Assembly (NCBI GenBank): GCA_026197195.1
Contig: JAPHUG010000190.1
Coordinates: 1-5,001 of the forward strand
Direction: 5' to 3'
Length of the DNA: 5,001 bases
From: Sedimenticola sp.
GTDB taxonomy: Bacteria; Pseudomonadota; Gammaproteobacteria; Chromatiales; Chromatiaceae
The notes beneath the pieces were generated by a model. That model saw only the letters and a list, made by a program, of their open reading frames with translations. It had not been told where the DNA came from and did not search any database. This document shows, in pieces, positions 1 to 5,001 of the stretch (its first letter is position 1; each line of letters begins with the position of its first letter). A program made the translations under genes and the position numbers.

Positions 1-522
1 TCGGTGGAAGATGCGATCTACTGGATGGAAGATGCCAGCAAGGTCATTATCATCCCAGGCTACGGCATGGCGGTTGCGCAGGCTCAGCATGCCTTGAAAG
101 AGTTTATGGAACTGCTGATTGCACGCGGTGTGGATGTGAAGTTTGCGATCCACCCTGTAGCTGGGCGTATGCCGGGGCACATGAACGTGTTGTTGGCTGA
201 GGCGGATATACCATACGATCATGTGCTGGAGATGGATGAGATCAATCCGGAATTTCCCACCGCTGATGTGGCACTGGTTGTAGGCGCCAATGATGTGACC
301 AACCCGGCGGCCAAGTCAGATCCTGCCAGTCCTATCTATGGTATGCCGATCCTGGATGTCAACAAGGCGAAACAGATTTACGTGATCAAGCGATCCATGA
401 ATCCCGGTTATGCAGGGGTCGATAACCTGCTCTATTACCAGGACAATTGCTCACTTATCTTTGGTGATGCCAAAGAGGTATGTGAAGGCCTGGCCGGTGC
501 ACTTAAAGGTGGTGGTCATTGA
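1..522 (+). CDS. pntB: NAD(P) transhydrogenase subunit beta, C-terminal part (5' end outside window)
   Basis: This is the C-terminal 173 residues of the membrane-bound proton-translocating nicotinamide nucleotide transhydrogenase beta subunit, which is about 460 residues when complete. The enzyme couples hydride transfer between NADH and NADP+ to proton movement across the inner membrane and supplies NADPH. The visible part is the soluble cytoplasmic domain III that binds NADP(H). Counting the first codon of the window as residue 1, I see the dinucleotide-binding loop [10 protein letters not shown] from residue 20, then the [18 protein letters not shown] block, LEMDEIN, the GAND motif at 95-98, and [10 protein letters not shown] at 130-139, which holds the NADP phosphate. 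All of these match E. coli PntB closely. The frame is open at the left edge and ends with TGA at 520-522. The N-terminal membrane helices and the pntA partner lie outside the window. A terminator follows at about 560, so pntB is probably the last gene of its operon. Confidence 0.97.
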   Translation, partial: SVEDAIYWMEDASKVIIIPGYGMAVAQAQHALKEFMELLIARGVDVKFAIHPVAGRMPGHMNVLLAEADIPYDHVLEMDEINPEFPTADVALVVGANDVTNPAAKSDPASPIYGMPILDVNKAKQIYVIKRSMNPGYAGVDNLLYYQDNCSLIFGDAKEVCEGLAGALKGGGH

Positions 523-559
523 TTTGCAGTCTGTGAATCAAGCCGAAGTATAGGTATAT

Positions 560-595
560 AAAAAGGGCGAGTGATTTAATCATTCGCCCTTTTTT
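560..595 (+). terminator. Rho-independent terminator of pntB, probably bidirectional
   Basis: The hairpin starts 38 nt after the pntB stop. The core stem pairs GGGCGA (565-570) with TCGCCC (584-589). It extends inward through one G-T wobble to TGA/TCA with a 5-nt loop (575-579), and outward through A-T pairs. The right arm runs into a T-run at 590-595. On the minus strand the same stem is followed by five T (complement of 560-564) and then an AT-only stretch, so it can also stop transcripts leaving the minus-strand operon that ends at 709. It therefore separates two convergent units. Confidence 0.9.
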
Positions 596-708
596 ACGGC
601 ATGATTTTTATAAACTGCTAGGCTCACCAGTCCGACTTTAGAAAAGTCCCGTGCAGTTTTATCCGGTCATGGATGTCTATGGGGTAACAGGGGATTCTCT
701 AGGTGGCG
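596..708. other. Intergenic region between convergent genes, with a nested inverted repeat
   Basis: No coding sequence is supported here. Apart from the adjoining terminator it contains a possible two-level fold. AAACTGC at 612-618 can pair with GCAGTTT at 653-659, enclosing a smaller hairpin in which GACTTT (634-639) pairs with AAAGTC (643-648) over a 3-nt loop. It would lie in the 3' untranslated region of the minus-strand operon. The outer arms are short and 34 nt apart, so chance pairing is quite possible. Confidence 0.3.
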
Positions 709-1752
709 TCAGACGATGATCGGTTCATCCTGCAGATAGGGAATAGAGGGTAATGGATCTTCTTCCTGCATCGCATCCTCCAACTGTTCCACTTCATCGC
801 GGCCGAGCCTGGCAATGTGAAAAAGGGCTTCGCCCTGATAGGCAAGTGGCAGAGTAGTCCGGCCAATCACGATGCCCCGCCCGGGTGACCTGACGATGGT
901 TTCACTTTCGCCAAACGGATCACTGATATAGCCTAAAATCTCATTCTTTCCGACAGTGGCTCCGAGTGGAGCAATAGCGCGCAGAATGCCACTTTGCGAG
1001 GCCCGTACCCAGGAGCTGGCGTGGGTGATGATGGTCTGCTGGCCTTTGCTTTTGCTCCGTGAGGCCGGCAGCATGTTCAGGTGTCGCATGACCCGAATAA
1101 TACCGCGCAAACCAATACGGATTGAGTTCTCATCAAATCGCAACGCTTCACCGCACTCATAGACCACAATCGGTACCCCGAGCCCAGCACCTGATTGCCT
1201 GACAGAACCCTCACGTAATCCGGCGTTTAAGGTCACCGGGGTACGAAACGCCTCCGCCATTTCAGCCGCTATCGGATCTTCCAGGTTGGCCCTGACCTGG
1301 GGCATATTGGCGCGATCAATCGCGGCGGTATGCAGATCTATACCGTGGCTGCATTGTGCCACGATCTGATTCAGGAACAGGTGTGCGACACGACCAGCCA
1401 ATGAACCTTTTTCAGAACCGGGGAAAGAGCGATTCAGGTCGCGACGATCAGGAAGATACCGTGAGCGATGCAGAAAGCCGGGTACATTGACGATGGGAAC
1501 GGCAATTAAGTCGCCACGGAGACGTTTGAGCAGGGGCAGGCTGAGCAGACGGCGTATAATCTCAACGCCATTAATTTCATCCCCATGGATGGCGGCACAG
1601 ACAAACAGACGCGGTCCCTCTTTTTTCCCTCTGATGACATGTATGGGCATAGTCATCGGTGTGTGGGTATAGAGTTCTGCGATAGGCAGGTCAATGGTCA
1701 GGTTCTGACCCGGTTGGACCTCATTATCACCAATAAGCAGGGGTTTAAACAT
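709..1752 (-). CDS. Succinylglutamate desuccinylase/aspartoacylase family protein (M14 metallo-carboxypeptidase fold)
   Basis: This is a 347-residue zinc-dependent amidohydrolase or peptidase of the AstE/aspartoacylase branch of the M14 carboxypeptidase superfamily, probably cytoplasmic because no signal peptide is seen. Counting from the ATG at 1752, the zinc ligands are H56 and E59 in HGDE and H141 in DLHT. N107-R108 in RDLNR is the substrate-carboxylate site, and E199 in YECG is the catalytic glutamate. Residues about 245-313 form the small C-terminal beta domain usual in this family (SGILRA, DPFGE, SPGRGIV, GEALFHIA), followed by an acidic tail. A TTG in frame at 1755 would add one residue. 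I prefer the ATG because AAGGG at 1764-1760 lies 7 nt before it. The stop of rimK touches that TTG, so translation is probably coupled. No arginine succinyltransferase genes are seen, so true AstE activity is unlikely. The substrate is unknown, and a role on glutamyl peptides made by RimK is an inference. Confidence 0.93.
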   Translation of the reverse strand: MFKPLLIGDNEVQPGQNLTIDLPIAELYTHTPMTMPIHVIRGKKEGPRLFVCAAIHGDEINGVEIIRRLLSLPLLKRLRGDLIAVPIVNVPGFLHRSRYLPDRRDLNRSFPGSEKGSLAGRVAHLFLNQIVAQCSHGIDLHTAAIDRANMPQVRANLEDPIAAEMAEAFRTPVTLNAGLREGSVRQSGAGLGVPIVVYECGEALRFDENSIRIGLRGIIRVMRHLNMLPASRSKSKGQQTIITHASSWVRASQSGILRAIAPLGATVGKNEILGYISDPFGESETIVRSPGRGIVIGRTTLPLAYQGEALFHIARLGRDEVEQLEDAMQEEDPLPSIPYLQDEPIIV

Positions 1753-1755
1753 CAA

Positions 1756-2661
1756 TCAGCCCTTGCCCCGGGTCTTGGTCTTATTTGGGCCCCCATTTTT
1801 TTCGATAAATTCAATGATGGTATTGGCAATGTCTTTATTGGTTGCACTTTCAATTCCTTCCAGACCAGGTGAGGAGTTGACTTCCATCACAACCGGGCCG
1901 TGATTTGAGCGCAGAAGATCCACGCCACAGACATTCAGCCCCATCACACGGGCCGCCCGGGCCGCAGTGGAGCGCTCCTCCGGGGTGATTCTAACCAGAG
2001 CGGCAGAGCCTCCACGATGCAGATTGGAACGGAACTCACCCTCTTTAGCCTGACGCTTCATGGAGGCAACCACTTTGTCTCCTATCACCAGACAACGCAG
2101 GTCAGCACCTTTGGCCTCACCGATGAACTCTTGAACCATGATGTTGGCTTTAAGCCCCATGAAGGCCTGAATCACACTCTCTGCCGCTTTATCGGTCTCA
2201 GCTAACACGACGCCGATTCCCTGGGTGCCTTCAAGCAGTTTTATCACAACCGGTGCGCCACCGACCTGTTCCATCAGGTCGCTGATATCGTCGGGTGAAT
2301 GCGCAAAGCCGGTGACTGGGAGACCAATACCTTTACGTGCCAGTAACTGGGCAGAGCGTAATTTATCCCGCGCGCGGGTAATGGCAACTGACTCATTCAA
2401 TGGGTAGACACCCATCATCTCAAATTGTCTAAGGACGGCCGTACCATAGAAAGTAATTGAAGCCCCAATGCGAGGAATAACGGCATCAAAATCATCCAGA
2501 ATCTCACCTTTGTAGTGAATGGAGGGACGATGTGATGTGATGTTCATGTAACAGCGCAACGGATCGATGACTCTGACCTCGTGACCTCGCCCCTTGGCTG
2601 CCTCAACAAGACGTCGGGTTGAGTAGAGCTTGGCGTTGCGTGAAAGTATGGCAATTTTCAT
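1756..2661 (-). CDS. rimK: Ribosomal protein S6--L-glutamate ligase RimK (ATP-grasp)
   Basis: RimK is a cytoplasmic ATP-grasp ligase that adds L-glutamate residues one after another to the C-terminus of ribosomal protein S6 (RpsF), spending ATP each time. In Pseudomonas this modification changes translation and behaviour. The 301-residue product aligns with E. coli RimK almost without gaps, including the start [41 protein letters not shown] and HSPDD. ATP-grasp features are K100, K141, the glycine-rich loop EGTQGIG (144-150), the VQEF hinge (176-179), the RSNLHRGG loop (211-218), and metal ligands D248, E260 and N262 in GVDLL and MEVN. All look intact. The ATG at 2661 matches the E. coli N-terminus and has AGGGA about 6 nt upstream. 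The lysine-rich tail after residue 288 differs from E. coli. It sits 45 nt after the upstream protease gene and next to the M14 gene, giving a three-gene operon. Confidence 0.98.
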   Translation of the reverse strand: MKIAILSRNAKLYSTRRLVEAAKGRGHEVRVIDPLRCYMNITSHRPSIHYKGEILDDFDAVIPRIGASITFYGTAVLRQFEMMGVYPLNESVAITRARDKLRSAQLLARKGIGLPVTGFAHSPDDISDLMEQVGGAPVVIKLLEGTQGIGVVLAETDKAAESVIQAFMGLKANIMVQEFIGEAKGADLRCLVIGDKVVASMKRQAKEGEFRSNLHRGGSAALVRITPEERSTAARAARVMGLNVCGVDLLRSNHGPVVMEVNSSPGLEGIESATNKDIANTIIEFIEKNGGPNKTKTRGKG

Positions 2662-2706
2662 GGTAGTTCCCTGGCTGTCCAGTTCTGAGTTATCAGTTGT
2701 TGTTTA

Positions 2707-3150
2707 TTAGACTTCAATCTTTCCTGTCTGGTATGAGCGCGCAGCATCTACCAGAAAATCACCCCGCAAGGCAGTGCGGCCCAGTAACATTCGGAACAGC
2801 ATCGTGTCGCGATCCGTAAGCGTGATTTCAATCCGTTTGCTGATGTTCCCAATCACCGCTTCAGTCTCTATGACATAGCGACTTTCACGATGTCCCCCGG
2901 AGTCAGTTACCATGCGCTGATCAAGAAGATCGGCTGTACAGATGACCTCAGTATCGCGATCTTTCTGTAGTGGGTGTACTCCAAATTTTACGCGATCCCG
3001 TTTTCCCTCTCGGAATGGTTCAATAAAGAAGGCATGTAGTGCAGAGGTGCGGGCGCCGGTGTCGACTTTTGCCTTGATATGGGCAATCCCCAGTTCAGGC
3101 AGTACCAGCCATTCTCTCCAGCCCAGTGTCTGTATACTGTTGTTTGACAT
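2707..3150 (-). CDS. Retropepsin-like 'ATP-dependent zinc protease' family protein, RimK-associated (RimB-like)
   Basis: This 147-residue cytoplasmic protein belongs to the family often labelled ATP-dependent zinc protease or RimK/LysX-associated (Pfam PF05618). The sequence shows an aspartic-protease signature rather than a zinc one. [12 protein letters not shown] puts D30-T31-G32-A33 in the retropepsin active-site position, and [15 protein letters not shown] (121-135) resembles the hydrophobic-hydrophobic-Gly motif that packs behind it. There is no HExxH. The length suits one retropepsin lobe, which would dimerise. From memory, the rimABK operon of Pseudomonas fluorescens encodes RimB, a protease specific for the glutamates added by RimK, and I think it is of this family, so a polyglutamate-trimming role is likely but inferred. 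The start at 3150 is firm because two in-frame TAA codons lie just upstream (3154-3159). The Shine-Dalgarno is poor, only an AGAGAAAAG-like stretch, which may keep its level low. It is the first gene of the rimK operon. Confidence 0.9.
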   Translation of the reverse strand: MSNNSIQTLGWREWLVLPELGIAHIKAKVDTGARTSALHAFFIEPFREGKRDRVKFGVHPLQKDRDTEVICTADLLDQRMVTDSGGHRESRYVIETEAVIGNISKRIEITLTDRDTMLFRMLLGRTALRGDFLVDAARSYQTGKIEV

Positions 3151-3183
3151 GAGTTATTAATCTTTTCTCTGGTCTGTAAAGGT

Positions 3184-3192
3184 ATCTTAGCA
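3184..3192 (-). promoter_or_regulatory. Possible extended -10 promoter element for the protease-rimK-M14 operon
   Basis: Read on the minus strand, the sequence is TGCTAAGAT: a TGN extension followed by TAAGAT, which matches the sigma-70 -10 consensus at four of six positions. It ends 33 nt before the start codon at 3150, which would give a leader of roughly 25 nt. I find no good -35 hexamer at 16-18 nt spacing, so it would depend on the extended -10 or on an activator. This is only a candidate. Confidence 0.3.
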
Positions 3193-3318
3193 CTTGCAGG
3201 GTACAGCGACGGATTAAAAATGGCCGTTTAGCCACGCCTACCACTAAAAAAGGCGCAATGTAGGTTGCTTTGATCCAGTTGTCCAGCCTCTTACGCTATG
3301 TTTTTCCGAGTGCAACCG

Positions 3319-3340
3319 TGCCAGGCCAACTTGGCTGGCA
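3319..3340. promoter_or_regulatory. Imperfect palindrome in the divergent intergenic region, candidate operator
   Basis: TGCCAG at 3319-3324 is the reverse complement of CTGGCA at 3335-3340, and CCAA (3326-3329) mirrors TTGG (3331-3334) around a single central C. One extra G (3325) breaks the symmetry. This gives 10 of 10 paired positions per arm with one bulge. No T-run follows on either strand, so it is not a standard terminator. It lies about 83-104 nt before the plus-strand start at 3423 and about 170-190 nt before the minus-strand start at 3150, closer to the exported-protein gene. It could bind a dimeric regulator. No regulator can be named. Confidence 0.4.
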
Positions 3341-3345
3341 GAAAC

Positions 3346-3354
3346 TGCTAAACT
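3346..3354 (+). promoter_or_regulatory. Weak extended -10-like element upstream of the exported-protein gene
   Basis: TGCTAAACT has the TGN extension and a hexamer matching the -10 consensus at four of six positions. It starts 6 nt after the palindrome at 3319-3340. If it is used, the palindrome would cover the -35 region and a bound protein could block or recruit RNA polymerase. There is no clear -35 hexamer, so the support is thin. Confidence 0.2.
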
Positions 3355-3409
3355 TAACCCCACTTGCAGTCGTAGTTTACTGTCAGTTTTCACGAAAAGA
3401 GAACGACAC

Positions 3410-3415
3410 GGAGGT
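3410..3415 (+). promoter_or_regulatory. Strong Shine-Dalgarno site fixing the start at 3423
   Basis: GGAGGT, complementary to the end of 16S rRNA over all six bases, sits exactly 7 nt before the ATG at 3423. It is the best ribosome-binding site in the window. It decides the start of the long open frame that follows and argues that this frame is really translated, although it has no stop inside the window. Confidence 0.85.
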
Positions 3416-3422
3416 AGTTACG

Positions 3423-5001
3423 ATGGTTAGGTTTAACCGGTTAGTCATTTTATTTCTACTTAGTTACACCCCTGCTGTTATTGCCCTGAATAAACCTGAT
3501 TGTGACCAACTTGAACAGTGGGCCGGCTCGGATCAGGCGGCTGCCACCCTTCAGGTTTCACCAAGCTTAAAGTTGAGTGGGCTCGCCGCTGATGAGCAGT
3601 TGGTGCCATTGTTTGGCCTCTCTATCTTTGAATGGTCCAGGGATGATTTCAATGCGTTCAATCAACTGATGCGGGTATGTAGCAAAGCGGCTTCAAAACG
3701 CCGGGACAGAGAGGCGCGAGGTCAGCTTCAGCAGGCGACAAAACAGGTGGGCGGTGCTCAGCGGCCATTACTGGTATTAAATCAAGCGCGAACAAAAAGT
3801 GCAGCGGCGATCGCCTCATTGAGTGGCTTTGAGGCCAGTGCTGAGACACTAACCCTCATTGAATTGGCGCAGGCTGCGTTACAGGGCCATGAAATCAGGC
3901 CCAGATTGCGGGGGATGTCACGGGATAAACAACAACCGCTGATTGATCTGCTTCAGTCACAGCGACATCTTGCTGAAACCGATATAGAAAAGTATACCGG
4001 TCAATTGAATGAACAGAAGCAGTCCATAGCGCAGGCGCAAAAGGCTGCGCAGGATGAAGCTAACCAGACACTGGCATCAGCCCTAGAGGAGATTGATGCA
4101 CTTCCGGAGACCGCGGAGGGATTGAGTCGCCTGAATGCCTTATCCAAACTCCCTGCTATTGCTCAGGCGGAGCCTGAGAAGGCCAAGTTGTTCAGCGAAG
4201 CTGTAGCGGAGAAACGACAGCGTATTGAAACCAAACAGCAGCAGGTTCAGCAAGAAAAGAGTGCCAAGTTGATGGCATCGATGGTTGAAAAACTGCATGA
4301 CTTTGAAGTCAAGGACCCCTCTGATTTGGGCAAACTCTGGGAAGAGGGTGTGGCTATGGGTAAGGCGTTAAGGGCGCAGGGTGAGCGGAGTCGAAAAAAC
4401 CTTATGAGTACGACATTCTGGGAGCGTTTCAACCAGGCCGCTGGGGCTATGCTGGAGCCGTTTAAACAACAACTACAGGCGATACCGGTCACTGAACAGG
4501 GTTTAAGTCAACTCAAGGATTCGGTGGTGGCCCTGACCGGTATAAAACAAGCCATGCCCGTGATGAATCCCTATCATCAGGCGGTGCAGTTGCGCGGTAC
4601 AGCGATAGCAGAAGAGATGCGTCAAATCGCCTGTAATAAAACACTGGATGCGGCCAATATCTCTTCAAGTGATGCCAAGGAGCCACTCTGGGGTGCAGGG
4701 CAAGCGAGTACCCTGGGAGATTTTTTCTGTCAGCTTTCCAGCCATGGCGCAAAGGTGCATGAGTATGATGATGCCGGGCTGCTATCAGATACTCACACGG
4801 TAAAACTGACCACCAAGGCCGATGGATTCCATACACTCAAACTACATGAAGGTGAAGTGCAACCGGGCAAGAAGATGCTGATCGGTTACGAGCTTTCGGA
4901 TGCCAATCAACAACGGGCGCTGAGCGTCAGCGATTGGGAACGCTATGTGAAGGTGAATACACAGCGTGGCGGTGGTTCAGCTGAGTGTGAACGATTAGCC
5001 A
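3423..5001 (+). CDS. Exported helix-rich coiled-coil protein of unknown function (3' end outside window)
   Basis: The frame is open for 526 codons to the right edge. I do not recognise the family. Residues 1-21 form a signal peptide: R3 and R6, a hydrophobic core (LVILFLL), then PAVIA with probable cleavage after A21. No lipobox precedes C27 and no later membrane segment is seen, so the product is probably periplasmic or secreted. Residues about 28-86 are a small region bounded by C27 and C86. Residues about 92-300 are Gln, Ala, Glu and Lys rich with long predicted helices, most coiled-coil-like near 180-225 and 255-290 (KRQRIETKQQQ). Residues about 370-526 are more mixed, with C404 in IACNKTL, C436 in GDFFCQL, and a strand-like stretch near 459-490. 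C522 is close to the edge. Paired cysteines suit disulfides in an oxidising compartment. It is divergent from the rimK operon, and no functional link is visible. Total length and downstream domains are unknown. Confidence 0.85.
   Translation, partial: MVRFNRLVILFLLSYTPAVIALNKPDCDQLEQWAGSDQAAATLQVSPSLKLSGLAADEQLVPLFGLSIFEWSRDDFNAFNQLMRVCSKAASKRRDREARGQLQQATKQVGGAQRPLLVLNQARTKSAAAIASLSGFEASAETLTLIELAQAALQGHEIRPRLRGMSRDKQQPLIDLLQSQRHLAETDIEKYTGQLNEQKQSIAQAQKAAQDEANQTLASALEEIDALPETAEGLSRLNALSKLPAIAQAEPEKAKLFSEAVAEKRQRIETKQQQVQQEKSAKLMASMVEKLHDFEVKDPSDLGKLWEEGVAMGKALRAQGERSRKNLMSTTFWERFNQAAGAMLEPFKQQLQAIPVTEQGLSQLKDSVVALTGIKQAMPVMNPYHQAVQLRGTAIAEEMRQIACNKTLDAANISSSDAKEPLWGAGQASTLGDFFCQLSSHGAKVHEYDDAGLLSDTHTVKLTTKADGFHTLKLHEGEVQPGKKMLIGYELSDANQQRALSVSDWERYVKVNTQRGGGSAECERLA

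Noticed and set aside
1585..1872. Plus-strand open frame of 95 codons crossing the rimK/M14 junction
   Set aside because: It is antisense to two well-identified genes and its translation resembles no protein family. The same holds for the shorter plus-strand frames at 956-1162, 1487-1672, 2017-2205, 2225-2407 and 2942-3160.
2662..2706. Two tiny hairpins (CTGG/CCAG and CTGA/TCAG) between the protease gene and rimK
   Set aside because: Four-base stems with four-base loops are too weak to call regulatory; there is no terminator T-run.
3215..3234. Short hairpin TGGC/GCCA followed by five T on the minus strand, terminator-like
   Set aside because: The stem is only 4 bp and it lies upstream of the candidate promoter of the minus-strand operon, with no minus-strand gene ending there.
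3235..3255. CGCCT/AGGCG inverted repeat
   Set aside because: Five pairs with an 11-nt loop and no further context; expected by chance in a region this size.
612..3350. AAACTGCTA appears in both intergenic regions (612-620 and 3342-3350)
   Set aside because: A 9-mer shared somewhere within 5 kb is expected many times by chance, and the flanks differ.
4513..4836. Minus-strand open frame of 107 codons (and a similar 81-codon one at 4247-4492)
   Set aside because: Both lie fully inside the plus-strand exported-protein gene, have no convincing ribosome-binding site, and their His/Trp/Arg/Ser-rich translations look like antisense readings of coding DNA.
1..5001. Search by eye for CRISPR repeats, insertion-sequence ends, tRNA or rRNA genes, integrase sites and defence genes
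   Set aside because: No regularly spaced repeats, transposase frame or tRNA-like fold was seen; the window is ordinary housekeeping sequence apart from the rimK module and the unknown exported protein.

Overview
The window looks like chromosomal DNA of a gammaproteobacterium. The RimK homologue can be aligned by eye with E. coli RimK almost end to end (301 residues against about 300), and the PntB tail carries the same signature blocks as the enterobacterial protein. Base composition looks balanced, gene density is high, and I see no mobile element, CRISPR array, tRNA or rRNA. I would not name a genus from this sequence.

Layout. At the left edge is the C-terminal third of pntB on the plus strand (1-522), closed by a strong and probably bidirectional hairpin terminator at about 560-595. 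Next comes a three-gene minus-strand cluster, in transcription order: a 147-residue retropepsin-like 'zinc protease' family protein (3150-2707), rimK (2661-1756) and an M14-fold succinylglutamate desuccinylase/aspartoacylase family protein (1752-709). The gaps are 45 nt and 3 nt, so this is almost certainly one operon. A 272-nt divergent intergenic region (3151-3422) holds an imperfect palindrome and weak promoter-like motifs. To its right, on the plus strand, is a long gene that runs off the window (3423 to the end). It has a very good Shine-Dalgarno site and a signal peptide, and encodes a helix-rich, coiled-coil exported protein that I do not recognise.

How the genes may work together. RimK adds glutamates to the C-terminus of ribosomal protein S6. 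The upstream protease belongs to the family that in Pseudomonas (RimB, from memory) removes such glutamates. The third gene encodes a metallo-carboxypeptidase-fold enzyme with intact zinc and catalytic residues. The operon therefore reads as a glutamate-tail writing, trimming and possibly recycling module. The writer is established knowledge, the first eraser is likely, and the role of the M14 protein is inference. The pntB gene and the exported protein are on the opposite strand and show no evident link to this module.
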